Shown: piece by piece, positions 21,145 through 30,369 of the stretch
How positions within the stretch are numbered: the stretch's first letter is position 1
Layout: every line of letters starts with the position of its first letter
From: an uncultured Sphingomonas sp.
GTDB taxonomy: Bacteria; Pseudomonadota; Alphaproteobacteria; Sphingomonadales; Sphingomonadaceae
Reading direction: 5' to 3'
DNA: 64,000 bases
Assembly (NCBI RefSeq): GCF_913776855.1
Contig: NZ_CAJYQD010000014.1
Coordinates: 162,445-226,444 of the forward strand
Position numbers and translations under genes: made by a program
The notes under the pieces: model-generated
Databases searched by the model: none
The model's input: only the letters and a program-made list of their open reading frames with translations
What the model was told of the DNA's origin: nothing

Positions 21145-21585
21145 TCAGCCATAGCGATGCTGGAACTCGTCATTGTCCATGACGAGATAGCGGATGAAAT
21201 CGATCAGCGACCAGATGCTGGTAACGAAGATGCCGATCAGGGTGCAGGTCAGCGCCAGCATGGCAATGCCCGAACCGACCTTGCCCAGATAGAAGCGGTG
21301 GACACCGAAGATGCCGAGGAAGAAGGCAAGCAGCGCGGCCGCTACCTTGTCCTTGCGCGGGCGGCGGCGCGCCGGGTCGGCCGACGGGCGCGGCGCGACG
21401 GTACCCGGTACGTGATAGATGCGCAGCGCGCGGCCGTTCGACACCTCGAAATCGACCTGCGCGCCGACTGCCGGTCCGACGCGATCGGACCAGTCATCGG
21501 GTTCGAACCAGTAACGCTGCCCATCGTCGCCGGCGATCCGCCCTTCGCGTCCGTTCCGATCAACGCCCAGCACCTGTCCCCGCAT
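21145..21585 (-). CDS. TM2-domain membrane protein with N-terminal beta domain
   Basis: A 146-residue protein. Residues 1-65 form a small beta-rich module ([15 protein letters not shown], then [10 protein letters not shown]) that resembles a cold-shock/OB-like fold. A basic linker (RRRPRKDK) leads to a TM2 domain: two membrane helices with a [12 protein letters not shown] turn and a final [13 protein letters not shown]2 proteins are widespread but their role is poorly known. It probably has its own promoter; aroG starts about 100 bases downstream. Confidence 0.85.
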   Translation of the reverse strand: MRGQVLGVDRNGREGRIAGDDGQRYWFEPDDWSDRVGPAVGAQVDFEVSNGRALRIYHVPGTVAPRPSADPARRRPRKDKVAAALLAFFLGIFGVHRFYLGKVGSGIAMLALTCTLIGIFVTSIWSLIDFIRYLVMDNDEFQHRYG

Positions 21586-21746
21586 ATCGACCCCCGATGA
21601 TTCGCGGGCAGGATATGAAGGCGAAGCGGGGGCGGGAGCAAGGGGTTAGCTGTGCAGGCCCCCTTTGGCACGGACTGGTGGAGGCATGGCAAATGTGCCC
21701 GGCCGACATCGAACGCTCCCCTACCTTGCCAAGGGAGAGAAGAAGG

Positions 21747-23186
21747 TTATCCGAGTGTCGGGCGCCAGTCCCAGCCCAGCGGGTCGCCGTCCATCACCTC
21801 GACCCCCGCCGCGGTCAATTCATCCCGGATCGCGTCGCTGGCGGCAAAATCCTTCGCGGCGCGTGCTTGCTTGCGATCCGCCAGCCGTGCCTCGATCGTC
21901 GCCATGTCGATCGTGGCGGAGGCGGGGCGAACGCGCAGGTCGGCGCGGTCGATCGTGGCGAGGCCGAGGCCCAGCACCGCATCGAAATCGGCCAGCGCCG
22001 CCAGGCGGTCGGCGGGCGTCAGTTTCTTGTCCGCCAACAGGTCATCCAGCACCGGCAGGGCGCGCGGCGTGTTCAGATCGTCCGACACCGCCGCGTCGAG
22101 CCGTTCGCGATAGGCGGCAGCCTTGGCCGCATCGCCTTCGCCGGTCGCGCGGGCGCGCAATCCGGCGACGGTCATCACCAGCCGCTTCAGCCGGGTCAGT
22201 GCCGCCAGCAGATTGTCCGCCGAAAACTCCAGTTCTGATCGATACTGCGCCGACAGGCACATCAGGCGATAGGCGAGGGGATGCACGCCGCCGTCGATCA
22301 GCGTTTGGAGCGTGGTGAACTCCCCCTTCGACTTCGACATCTTGCCCGACCGTTCGACCAGGAAGTTGTTGTGCATCCAGAAAGCCGCTCCGCTGTCCGC
22401 ACAACCGCAATAGGCCTGGTTCTGGGCAATTTCGTTCGGGTGGTGGATTTCGCGGTGGTCGATCCCGCCGGTATGAATGTCGAACGGGGCGCCCAGATAT
22501 TTGATACTCATCACTGAGCATTCGAGATGCCAGCCCGGCGCACCCTTGCCCCACGGTGAATCCCATTCCATCTGCCGGCTCTCGCCCGCCGACGTCCTGC
22601 GCCAGATCGCGAAGTCCTGCGGGTGGCGCTTGCCCGCCACGGGATCGATGCGGCCTTCGCCGGCATCGTCCTGCCCGCCGGCCAGCGCACCGTAATGCGG
22701 CACGGTCGAGCTGTCGAAATACAGGCCGCTGTCGATTTCGTAGCAATGTTCGGGCGCGATCCGTTCGGCAAAGGCGATCATCTCCGCGATATGATCGGTC
22801 GCGACCGACCAGCGCGTGGGATCGTCGATGTGCAGGTCGCGCAGATTGCCCTTGAACGCTGCGGTGTAATGCGCCGCGATGTCCCAGATCGATTGCGCGC
22901 GTGTCCGGGCCGCTGCCTCCATCTTGTCGTCGCCGGCATCTGCGTCGGAGGTCAGGTGCCCGACATCGGTGATGTTGATGACATGGGTGAGCGGATAGCC
23001 CTTCCATCGCAACACGCGGCTCAGCGTATCGGTGAACACATAGGCGCGCAGGTTACCGATATGGGCATAGTTATAGACCGTCGGCCCGCAGGAATAGACG
23101 CGGACGCCCTTGGCGGGGTCGAGCGGTTCGAAACGCTGAAGGCTGCGCGTCAGCGAATTATGGAGCGTGAGCGGGGCACCGTACAT
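21747..23186 (-). CDS. cysS: Cysteinyl-tRNA synthetase
   Basis: A 479-residue class I synthetase that charges tRNA-Cys. Zinc ligand Cys33 is in SCGPTVYN, the HIGH-type motif is HIGN at 42-45, further zinc ligands lie in WHLECS and HHPNEI, and KMSKS is at 282-286. The DALR-type anticodon-binding region follows. The frame is open further upstream; I prefer MYGAPLTLHNS as it matches the family N-terminus, though no strong ribosome site is visible there and an ATG 72 bases upstream is possible. Confidence 0.95.
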   Translation of the reverse strand: MYGAPLTLHNSLTRSLQRFEPLDPAKGVRVYSCGPTVYNYAHIGNLRAYVFTDTLSRVLRWKGYPLTHVINITDVGHLTSDADAGDDKMEAAARTRAQSIWDIAAHYTAAFKGNLRDLHIDDPTRWSVATDHIAEMIAFAERIAPEHCYEIDSGLYFDSSTVPHYGALAGGQDDAGEGRIDPVAGKRHPQDFAIWRRTSAGESRQMEWDSPWGKGAPGWHLECSVMSIKYLGAPFDIHTGGIDHREIHHPNEIAQNQAYCGCADSGAAFWMHNNFLVERSGKMSKSKGEFTTLQTLIDGGVHPLAYRLMCLSAQYRSELEFSADNLLAALTRLKRLVMTVAGLRARATGEGDAAKAAAYRERLDAAVSDDLNTPRALPVLDDLLADKKLTPADRLAALADFDAVLGLGLATIDRADLRVRPASATIDMATIEARLADRKQARAAKDFAASDAIRDELTAAGVEVMDGDPLGWDWRPTLG

Positions 23187-23341
23187 GGTTGCGCGTGTAG
23201 CGCGATGCGGTCCGTCTGCAAATCCGGGGCACTCGTCCGGAAAAGCATTGATGGACATGGAACAGCAGGCGGACCCGTAGGTTGGGGTCGCATCGAACAA
23301 AAAACATCGTTCGATCAATAGCTTATCATGGATCAATCAGT

Positions 23342-23356
23342 CGGACCGCTGGTCCG
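23342..23356. promoter_or_regulatory. Short palindrome before the SRPBCC gene
   Basis: CGGACC and GGTCCG flank GCT as a perfect 15-base inverted repeat, 15 bases before the start codon of the SRPBCC gene. It could be an operator for the two-gene unit or a small hairpin at the ribosome site. Nearby the tetrad GATCAAT occurs twice. Function is inferred only from position. Confidence 0.35.
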
Positions 23357-23370
23357 GCAGACGGGAGAGC

Positions 23371-23949
23371 ATGGCCATGGCCCAAGCCGAACTGCCCGGC
23401 GATATCGAGCGGGACGACGGACCCGCCTTTGCGTCAAAAGATCGACAGGAACGCGGCCACGCGGCGCCGGAGGGCGAACCATCGGTATCGGGCGTCGCGG
23501 TTACAATCAATCGTCCGGCGTCCGAACTCTATGCCTATTGGCGCGATTTCGGGAACCTCGCCAGCTTCATGCTGAACGTCGAAGCGATCGAGGTGCTGGA
23601 CCGCGAACGCTCGCGCTGGCGGGTTGCCGGTCCCAATGGCAGCTATGAATGGGACGCCGTCGTGACCGAGGATGTGCCGGACCGGCGCGTCGGCTGGCGC
23701 GCCGAACAGGCCGACGTGCCGAACAGCGGCTGGGTGTCCTTCACCGATGCCGGCCCCCTGAGGGGAACGGTGGTGACCGCGATGATCGCCTATTCCCCGC
23801 CCGCCGGCATCGTCGGCAAACTGGTGGCAAAGGTGACGCAGCAGGAACCGGCGATCCAGGCACGGCGCGACCTGCGCCGTTTCAAGCAGCTGATGGAAAC
23901 CGGCGAGATCGCGACGACGACACCACCCAACCGCGAACCCAAGTCTTAA
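23371..23949 (+). CDS. SRPBCC-family (polyketide cyclase/START-like) protein
   Basis: A 192-residue protein. A charged N-terminal extension of about 40 residues precedes a helix-grip domain that starts at VAVTINRPASELYAYWRDFGNLASFM, the usual opening of the family, and includes DRERSRWRVAGPNGSYEWDAVV and a C-terminal helix (AIQARRDLRRFKQLMETGEI). Members bind hydrophobic ligands; many sphingomonad copies are annotated cyclase/dehydrase. GGGAG lies 6 bases before the ATG. It sits 15 bases from a zinc alcohol dehydrogenase, a pairing that suggests a shared role. Confidence 0.85.
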   Translation: MAMAQAELPGDIERDDGPAFASKDRQERGHAAPEGEPSVSGVAVTINRPASELYAYWRDFGNLASFMLNVEAIEVLDRERSRWRVAGPNGSYEWDAVVTEDVPDRRVGWRAEQADVPNSGWVSFTDAGPLRGTVVTAMIAYSPPAGIVGKLVAKVTQQEPAIQARRDLRRFKQLMETGEIATTTPPNREPKS

Positions 23950-23964
23950 AGCAAGGAGCCGGCG

Positions 23965-25155
23965 ATGCGCGCACTTACCTGGCACGGCAAGCACGACGTC
24001 CGCGTCGATACCGTTCCCGATCCCGAGATCATCAATCCGCGCGATGCGATCATCAAGATCACGTCGACCGCGATCTGCGGGTCGGACCTGCATCTGTATG
24101 ACGGCTATATCCCCACCATGAAGGCGGGCGACATCCTCGGTCATGAGTTCATGGGCGAGGTGGTCGAGACCGGTCCGAAGTCGACGTTGAAGAAGGGGCA
24201 GCGGGTCGTCGTGCCCTTCGTCATCGCCTGTGGCAGCTGCTACCATTGCTCGAAGCAGCAATATTCGGGCTGCGACAATGGCAATCCCGCCGACAATCAG
24301 GACATCGCCCAGGAATTATGGGGACAGGTCGGATCGGCGCTGTTCGGCTATAGCCACATGACCGGCGGCTATCCGGGCGGACAGGCGGAATATGTCCGCG
24401 TGCCGTTCAGCGACGTCGGCCCGATCGTGATCCCCGATGGCGTCGAGGATGAGAAGGTGCTGTTCCTGTCCGACATCCTGCCGACCGGGTGGATGGCGGC
24501 GGAGAATGCCGATATCGAGGACGGCGATATCGTCGCGGTGTGGGGCTGCGGCCCGGTCGGGCTGTTCGCGATCCAGTCGGCACTGCTGATGGGTGCGCAC
24601 CGGGTGATTGCGATCGATCACTTCCCGCACCGACTGGCGCTGGCCAAGGGGTTGGGAGCCGAGGTCCTCAATTTCGAGGAAACCGATATTTACGACGCGC
24701 TGATGACGATGACCGGGGGGATCGGCCCCGATGCGGTGATCGATAGCGTCGGCCTCGAAAGTCATGGCATGTTCGTCGACAACATCGTCGATCAGATCAA
24801 GGCATCGACCTTCCTCGGCACCGACCGTCCGCACGCGCTCAGGCAGGCGATCGTTGCGTGTCGCAAGGGCGGGCGCGTATCCGTCCCCGGCGTGTATGGC
24901 GGGCTGATCGATAAATTTCCGTTCGGATCGATCATGGAAAAGGGGCTGACGCTCAAGACCGGGCAGACCCATGTCCAGCGCTATCTGCCCGGATTGCTCA
25001 GCGCGATCATGGAGGACAAGATCGATACGACCTTCCTGATTTCCGACCGGATGGCGCTGGAGAATGCGCCGGAGGGGTATCGGAAATTCCATGACGAACA
25101 GAACAGCTGCACCAAGGTCGTGCTGAAACCCGACTGGGAGCGTAGCGTTTCCTGA
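23965..25155 (+). CDS. Zinc-dependent alcohol dehydrogenase (formaldehyde dehydrogenase-like)
   Basis: A 396-residue medium-chain dehydrogenase. Catalytic zinc ligands are Cys38 and His60-Glu61; the structural zinc is held by Cys89, Cys92, Cys95 and Cys103. The NAD(P)-binding fold shows [21 protein letters not shown]. Length and layout match the glutathione-independent formaldehyde dehydrogenase-like group; the true substrate is unknown. AAGGAG precedes the ATG. It follows the SRPBCC gene closely, likely as one transcript. Confidence 0.92.
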   Translation: MRALTWHGKHDVRVDTVPDPEIINPRDAIIKITSTAICGSDLHLYDGYIPTMKAGDILGHEFMGEVVETGPKSTLKKGQRVVVPFVIACGSCYHCSKQQYSGCDNGNPADNQDIAQELWGQVGSALFGYSHMTGGYPGGQAEYVRVPFSDVGPIVIPDGVEDEKVLFLSDILPTGWMAAENADIEDGDIVAVWGCGPVGLFAIQSALLMGAHRVIAIDHFPHRLALAKGLGAEVLNFEETDIYDALMTMTGGIGPDAVIDSVGLESHGMFVDNIVDQIKASTFLGTDRPHALRQAIVACRKGGRVSVPGVYGGLIDKFPFGSIMEKGLTLKTGQTHVQRYLPGLLSAIMEDKIDTTFLISDRMALENAPEGYRKFHDEQNSCTKVVLKPDWERSVS

Positions 25156-25273
25156 GGTTGTAAAGTCCTGACAATCCGACAACGCCTGGACCGGTTCGCG
25201 ATGACGCCGCGACACCGTTCCGGGCGTTCGGCGCGTTTACGCCAGTCGGTCTGTCATGTTCACTACCTGCATC

Positions 25274-25294
25274 GGTGGCGAACGGTTCGCCGCC
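25274..25294 (+). promoter_or_regulatory. Stem-loop ahead of the small ORF and aceA
   Basis: GGTGGCGAAC and GTTCGCCGCC pair almost completely (one G-T) around a single base, so the real loop would open to 3-5 nt. The hairpin ends about 20 bases before the small ORF that precedes aceA. No T-run follows. It may influence the leader of the aceA transcript. Confidence 0.35.
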
Positions 25295-25312
25295 TGTGAA
25301 AGGGTGTGAAGC

Positions 25313-25468
25313 ATGACCAATGAGCCGCCACGCAGCCGCGCCGTTTTCTCGACCGAAGATTTCGGCCTGCTGAAGGAAGCCGTCGGCGCCTATGTCCGGC
25401 AGATTGCGGAAGAACCGCGCTCGTCGAAATTCTCCAACCTCTACCATCGTCTCGGTCGCCTCGGCTGA
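25313..25468 (+). CDS. Small ORF (51 residues) upstream of aceA
   Basis: A 51-codon open frame beginning ATGACCAATGAG, with AGGG about 10 bases before it. The product starts MTNEPPRSRAVFS, continues with EDFGLLKEAVGAYVRQIA and ends SNLYHRLGRLG. It is soluble and probably helical, with third codon positions as GC-rich as true genes nearby. The stop lies 118 bases before aceA. I do not recognise it, but the regular helix pattern and the Tyr-His-Arg-Leu-Gly ending look like a genuine conserved short protein rather than chance. Confidence 0.6.
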   Translation: MTNEPPRSRAVFSTEDFGLLKEAVGAYVRQIAEEPRSSKFSNLYHRLGRLG

Positions 25469-25586
25469 CAACCGCGCGAAGCCCTCGCGCGCCCTCGACC
25501 ATCATCGACCATCTCTCGCCGGCGTGATCGTCGCGCCGGCGGCCGTCCCCTGCCGTCCGCACGGCATCCGTATCGAAGGACCGACC

Positions 25587-27182
25587 ATGGCTTATCAAGA
25601 ACTGGCGGCCCGCGCCGCATCCCTGATCCAGCAGCATTGCGGCACGTGGGACGGCATCGATGCGGATGCGGTTGCGCGGATGCGGTTGCAGAACCGCTTT
25701 CTGACCGGCATCGACATCGCCCGCTATACCGCTGGCATCATGCGGCGCGACATGGCGGCCTACGACGCCGACCCTGCGGCCTACACCCAGTCGCTCGGCT
25801 GCTGGCACGGCTTCATCGCGCAGCAGAAGATCATCTCGATCAAGAAGCATTTCGGTACGACCAGGGGGCGCTATCTCTATCTTTCGGGCTGGATGGTTGC
25901 GGCACTGCGCAGCGAATTCGGCCCGCTGCCCGACCAGTCGATGCACGAGAAGACGAGCGTCCCGGCGCTGATTGCCGAACTCTACACCTTCCTGAAACAA
26001 GCCGATGCGCGCGAACTGGGCCTGCTGTTCCGCGATCTGGATGCGGCACGGTCCGGCGGCAACGCGGTCGAGGCGCAGCGGTTGAGCAACGCCATCGACA
26101 GTTACCAAACCCATGTCGTACCGATCATCGCCGACATCGATGCCGGGTTCGGCAATGCCGAGGCGACCTATCTGCTGGCCAAGAAGATGATTGAGGCGGG
26201 CGCCTGCGCGCTGCAGATCGAGAATCAGGTCAGCGACGAGAAGCAGTGCGGCCATCAGGACGGCAAGGTGACGGTGCCGCACGAGGACTTCCTCGCGAAG
26301 GTGCGCGCCTGTCGTTACGCCTTCCTCGAACTCGGCGTGGATGACGGGATCATCGTCACGCGCACCGATTCGCTGGGCGCGGGGCTGACCAAGCAGATCG
26401 CCTATTCGACCGCGAAGGGCGACCTGGGCGATCAGTATAATGCGTTCCTCGATTGCGAACCGGTCGATGATATCGCCACGCTGCGCGGCGACGTGGTGAT
26501 CGAGCGCGACGGGCAATTGGTGCGACCGAAGCGGCTGGCGTCGAACCTGTTCCAGTTCCGCGAGGGGACCGGCGCGGATCGTTGCGTGCTGGACTGCATC
26601 ACCTCGCTCCAGAACGGCGCCGACCTGCTGTGGATCGAAACCGAGAAGCCGCATATCGAGCAGATCGCGTCGATGGTCGACCGCATCCGCGCCGTCGTGC
26701 CCAACGCCAAGCTGGTCTATAATAATTCGCCCAGCTTCAACTGGACGCTCAACTTTCGCCAGCAGGTGTACGACCGCTGGGTCGAGGAAGGGCGCGATGT
26801 GTCGAGCTACGACCGCGCCAAGCTGATGAGCGTCGACTATGACGCATCCGACCTGGCGCAGGAGGCGGACGAAAAGATTCGTACGTTCCAGCGGGACGCG
26901 AGCGCGCGGGCGGGCATCTTCCACCACCTCATCACCCTGCCGACCTATCACACCGCAGCGCTCAGCACCGACAATCTGGCGCGCGAATATTTCGGCGACG
27001 CGGCGATGCTCGGCTATGTGAAGGGTGTCCAGCGGCAGGAAATCCGACAGGGGATCGCCTGCGTGAGGCATCAGAATATGAGCGGGTCGGACATCGGTGA
27101 CGACCACAAGGAATATTTCGCGGGCGAGGCGGCGCTGAAGGCCGGCGGCGCGCACAATACGATGAACCAGTTCGCAGCCTGA
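25587..27182 (+). CDS. aceA: Isocitrate lyase (long form)
   Basis: A 531-residue isocitrate lyase that splits isocitrate to glyoxylate and succinate in the glyoxylate shunt. The catalytic motif is KQCGH with Cys221, preceded by IADIDAGFGNAEATY for metal binding; NNSPSFNW lies near the substrate site. It is of the longer subfamily of about 530 residues seen in Pseudomonas and sphingomonads. The ATG at 25587 follows a purine-rich GAAGGACC. Malate synthase is not in the window. Confidence 0.97.
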   Translation: MAYQELAARAASLIQQHCGTWDGIDADAVARMRLQNRFLTGIDIARYTAGIMRRDMAAYDADPAAYTQSLGCWHGFIAQQKIISIKKHFGTTRGRYLYLSGWMVAALRSEFGPLPDQSMHEKTSVPALIAELYTFLKQADARELGLLFRDLDAARSGGNAVEAQRLSNAIDSYQTHVVPIIADIDAGFGNAEATYLLAKKMIEAGACALQIENQVSDEKQCGHQDGKVTVPHEDFLAKVRACRYAFLELGVDDGIIVTRTDSLGAGLTKQIAYSTAKGDLGDQYNAFLDCEPVDDIATLRGDVVIERDGQLVRPKRLASNLFQFREGTGADRCVLDCITSLQNGADLLWIETEKPHIEQIASMVDRIRAVVPNAKLVYNNSPSFNWTLNFRQQVYDRWVEEGRDVSSYDRAKLMSVDYDASDLAQEADEKIRTFQRDASARAGIFHHLITLPTYHTAALSTDNLAREYFGDAAMLGYVKGVQRQEIRQGIACVRHQNMSGSDIGDDHKEYFAGEAALKAGGAHNTMNQFAA

Positions 27183-27270
27183 TCCGGCACGAACGACATC
27201 AACGCGGGGCTGCGGCGATGCCGTGGCCCCGTTTTGCCGTCCGCTATCGTATGGGGAAATTCACCACCGT

Positions 27271-27344
27271 TGGAGGCGCGACCGGGAATCGAACCCGGGT
27301 GCAAGGATTTGCAGTCCTCTGCGTCACCACTCCGCCATCGCGCC
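27271..27344 (-). tRNA. tRNA-Cys (anticodon GCA)
   Basis: A 74-nt cloverleaf with encoded CCA. Acceptor stem GGCGCGA pairs with TCGCGCC, the T arm contains GGTTCGATTCC, and the anticodon loop CTGCAAA gives GCA. Monocistronic between aceA and the PIMT-like gene, which both run the other way. The rest of this 330-base gap shows nothing else I can name. Confidence 0.97.
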
Positions 27345-27513
27345 TCGATACGGTGGGAGGCGGGCATTTGCGGGCCGCGCGCGCCGGTGTCAACCTCGCT
27401 CGCGCAAATTATACGCGCAGGCGTCCTTGGCGTCGGGCAATCGTCGCGATAGACAGCGGCTGTCGCGCGATGTGTGTTGCGCGGATAAAACAGTTGTGCG
27501 ACAGGATTGCACC

Positions 27514-28185
27514 ATGACCGATTCGATCCCGACCCGTCCCGATTTCGATGCGATGCGCCACGCGATGGTCGTCAGCCAGTTGCGCACCAGCGCCGTCAGC
27601 GACCCTGCCGTCGTCGCCGCGATGGGCAGAGTGCCTCGCGAGGCCTTTGTGCCGCCGGCACAGGCTGAGGTGGCCTATCGCGATGCCGCGCTGCCGCTGC
27701 CCGGTGGGCGCGCGATCAATCCTCCGCTCATAACCGGGCGCCTGCTGACCGCCGCCGAATTGCAGCCGACCGATCGCGTGCTGCTGATCGGCGCTGCGAT
27801 GGGCTATGGTGCCGCCGTCCTTGCCCGGCTGGTCGATTCCGTCGTCGCCTTGGAAGAGGACGCGACGCTGGCGGCTGCCGCGCACACCGCATTGGCAAAC
27901 GACCCGGTCGATGTGGTCGAGGGGCCGCTGAACGCCGGCTGGGCGCAGGGCGCACCCTATGACGTGATCGTGATCGACGGTGCGGTCGAATCCGTGCCGC
28001 AAGCGATCGTCGCGCAGCTGGCCCCCGGCGGCCGGCTGACCACCGGTATCGTCGATCGCGGTGTCACCCGCCTGGCGCTGGGCCGGCGTACCGAAGGTGG
28101 GTTCGGGCTGGTCGATTTCGCCGATCTTGGCTGTGTCGAGCTGCCGGGCTTCGCCAAACCCAAGACATTTCAGTTCGCAAGGTAA
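27514..28185 (+). CDS. Protein-L-isoaspartate O-methyltransferase-like protein, divergent
   Basis: A 223-residue class I methyltransferase-fold protein of the PIMT family. It keeps the MRHAMVVSQLR opening, the VPREAFVP segment, the YDVIVIDGAVESVP strand and the LAPGGRL loop. However, the QT-I-S substrate signature is RAIN at 66-69, and the SAM motif I, usually GTGSGY, reads IGAAMGYG (92-99). Repair activity on isoaspartate is therefore doubtful. It starts 6 bases before tolC ends up coupled to it, an arrangement common in alphaproteobacteria, so a role in envelope or export physiology is possible. Confidence 0.8.
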   Translation: MTDSIPTRPDFDAMRHAMVVSQLRTSAVSDPAVVAAMGRVPREAFVPPAQAEVAYRDAALPLPGGRAINPPLITGRLLTAAELQPTDRVLLIGAAMGYGAAVLARLVDSVVALEEDATLAAAAHTALANDPVDVVEGPLNAGWAQGAPYDVIVIDGAVESVPQAIVAQLAPGGRLTTGIVDRGVTRLALGRRTEGGFGLVDFADLGCVELPGFAKPKTFQFAR

Positions 28186-28191
28186 GACAGG

Positions 28192-29763
28192 ATGCGGGGG
28201 GGTAAGTTCATCGGGGGTGCCGCGGCGCTGGCGCTGCTGGCAGGGCCGGCCAGCGCCGAGACGCTGCGCGAGGCACTGGCGCGCGCCTATGCCACCAATC
28301 CACAGCTGACCGGCGCGCGTGCAAACCAGCGTGCGACCGACGAGGGCGTGCCGCTGGCACGGTCGCAGGGCCTGCCGCAGGTGACGACGCAAAGCTCGGT
28401 GATCGAGAATGTCCTTACCCCGTCCAGCCGGGGGTTCACCCAGGCACCGCGCCAGGGCAGCGTACAGGTACAGGTGTCGCAGTCGCTGTATGCAGGCGGG
28501 GCGGTGCGCAACAACGTCCGTGCCGCCGATGCACGCGTCGATGCCGGCCGTGCGAACCTGCGCAGCACCGAAGCGAACGTCTTCACGCTGGTCGTCGCCG
28601 CCTATAACGACGTCATTCGCGACGAAGCGATCGTACGGCTGAACCAGCAGAATGTCCGCGTCCTCGAAGTAAATCTTCAGGCGTCGAAGGACCGGTTCCA
28701 GGTCGGCGACCTGACCCGCACCGACGTCGCCCAATCGGAAGCGCGGCTGGCATCGGCGCAGGCGCAGTTGCGCAATGCCGAAGCGTCGCTGATCCGCAGC
28801 CGCGAAAACTATGTCGCGACGACCGGCGCACCCGCCTCGACGCTCGACACGCCGCCGGTCCTGCCCAACCTGCCAGTCGACCCCAATGCGGCGGTCGGCG
28901 TGGCGGTGGCGAACAACCCGTCGCTGATCGCCGCACGACGCACCAGCGATGCCGCCGGGTTCGACGTGGGAGCGGCGCGCGCCAGCCGGTTGCCGACGAT
29001 CAGCGCGGTCGGCGGTGGCGGCTATACCAGCTTCCTGGGTTCGGCGCAGTCGGTCAACGGGACGGTGCTGCAGCAGGATGGCGGACAGGCGCAGGTCGGT
29101 CTGCAGATGAGCCTGCCGCTGTGGCAGAGCGGCCGCCCCAGCGCACAGATTCGCCGCGCACAGGCGCTGGAAGGTGCGGCGATCGAACAGGTGACGCAGG
29201 TCGAACGCTCGGTGGTGTCCGACGCGCGATCGGCCTTTGCCGCGTGGCAGTCGGCGCTGCGGGTGATCCAGTCGTCGGAAGTTCAGGTTGCGGCCAACCG
29301 CCTCTCGCTGGAGGGCGTGCGCGCCGAAAACAGCGTCGGCACCCGCACCATCCTTGACATCCTGAACGCCGAACAGGAACTGCTCAATTCGCAAGTGCAG
29401 TTGGTATCGGCCCGGCGCGACGCCTATGTCGCGGGCTTCGCGCTGCTGGCGGCGATGGGCAAGGCGGAGGCACGCGATCTGGGCCTCGACGGCGGGGCGC
29501 TGTACGATCCGACCGTGAACTACAGCCGCGTGCGCAACAACATCTGGGACTGGAGCGGCGATCCGGCCCCGGTGCCGGTCGCGCCCAGCACGGTGAACAG
29601 CCCGGCGCAGACGCCGGTCGTCACCCGCGAACTCGATCCGTCGCTGCAACGCAGCCCCAATCCGTACACCCCGACGCAGGGCATCGACGCCCCCAATCGG
29701 CAGGGCGGCGCCCCGCGCGCCACGCAGGGCGTTGACACGCCGCGCATCAACCCCGACAGCTAA
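28192..29763 (+). CDS. tolC: TolC-family outer membrane efflux channel
   Basis: A 523-residue outer membrane channel for type I secretion and RND/MFS efflux. Signal peptide 1-21 ends GPASA-ET. Two tandem TolC repeats follow, each with a beta hairpin and long coiled helices: QGSVQVQVSQSLYAGG in the first, AQVGLQMSLPLWQSG in the second, and a TRILDILNAEQELLNSQVQ helix near the end. A tail of about 80 residues rich in Pro, Thr and Asn follows the barrel domain. The ATG lies 6 bases after the PIMT-like gene. No membrane-fusion partner lies nearby. Confidence 0.95.
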   Translation: MRGGKFIGGAAALALLAGPASAETLREALARAYATNPQLTGARANQRATDEGVPLARSQGLPQVTTQSSVIENVLTPSSRGFTQAPRQGSVQVQVSQSLYAGGAVRNNVRAADARVDAGRANLRSTEANVFTLVVAAYNDVIRDEAIVRLNQQNVRVLEVNLQASKDRFQVGDLTRTDVAQSEARLASAQAQLRNAEASLIRSRENYVATTGAPASTLDTPPVLPNLPVDPNAAVGVAVANNPSLIAARRTSDAAGFDVGAARASRLPTISAVGGGGYTSFLGSAQSVNGTVLQQDGGQAQVGLQMSLPLWQSGRPSAQIRRAQALEGAAIEQVTQVERSVVSDARSAFAAWQSALRVIQSSEVQVAANRLSLEGVRAENSVGTRTILDILNAEQELLNSQVQLVSARRDAYVAGFALLAAMGKAEARDLGLDGGALYDPTVNYSRVRNNIWDWSGDPAPVPVAPSTVNSPAQTPVVTRELDPSLQRSPNPYTPTQGIDAPNRQGGAPRATQGVDTPRINPDS

Positions 29764-29783
29764 GCGTTCGAGAGGCGAGAGAA

Positions 29784-30323
29784 ATGAGGGTTGCGATGGG
29801 GGATGTCAGCAACGAAACGTCGATGGAGGACATCCTGTCCTCGATCAAGCGAATCATCGCCGAAGAGGGCGAGGGATCGGCCCAGGCGTTGCGCGGACGC
29901 AAGTCGATCCGCACCGCGCAGGTCCGCGATCTCGACGACCGTGACGAGGTGCTGGAACTGAACCAGAGCGTCGCCGCGCCGCCCCCTCCGCCACGCGTCG
30001 AGGCGATGCGCGCCGAGCCACCGCGTACGGAGCGGGTACGCGCCCCCGAACCGCAGGCCGGACCCGAACCGGTCGCTGCAGCACCCGCTCCCACGGCCGC
30101 GCCATCGATCGTGTCCGATCGCGCCGCCGAGGCGAGCCGTGGCGCGCTCGACCAATTGTCGCGGATGCTGGTGAAGCCGGAAACGCCGGGGTCCGATTCG
30201 CTCGAAGGATTGGTGCGCGAGATGCTTCGCCCGATGCTGCGCGAATGGCTCGATGCGCAGTTGCCAGGCATCGTCGAATCGATGGTCGCGCGCGAGATCG
30301 CGCGGATCAGCGGTCGGGAATAA
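29784..30323 (+). CDS. DUF2497 (PopZ-like) polar organising protein
   Basis: A 179-residue protein with the two hallmarks of PopZ: an N-terminal helix [15 protein letters not shown], a Pro/Ala/Arg-rich disordered middle (about 60-115), and C-terminal helices [16 protein letters not shown] and [18 protein letters not shown] that oligomerise. In Caulobacter PopZ anchors the ParB-centromere complex at the pole. ATG at 29784 or 29796 are both possible; each has a purine-rich site. It lies between tolC and valS, a common position for this family. Confidence 0.88.
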   Translation: MRVAMGDVSNETSMEDILSSIKRIIAEEGEGSAQALRGRKSIRTAQVRDLDDRDEVLELNQSVAAPPPPPRVEAMRAEPPRTERVRAPEPQAGPEPVAAAPAPTAAPSIVSDRAAEASRGALDQLSRMLVKPETPGSDSLEGLVREMLRPMLREWLDAQLPGIVESMVAREIARISGRE

Positions 30324-30369
30324 TCCGGCTCTCTTGCAACGCCGCCGCATCCGCGCCATGCGGCGGTGT

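Noticed and set aside
27409..29649. Long open frame antisense to the PIMT-like gene and tolC
   Set aside because: Crosses two well-supported genes; Arg/His-rich product of antisense type.
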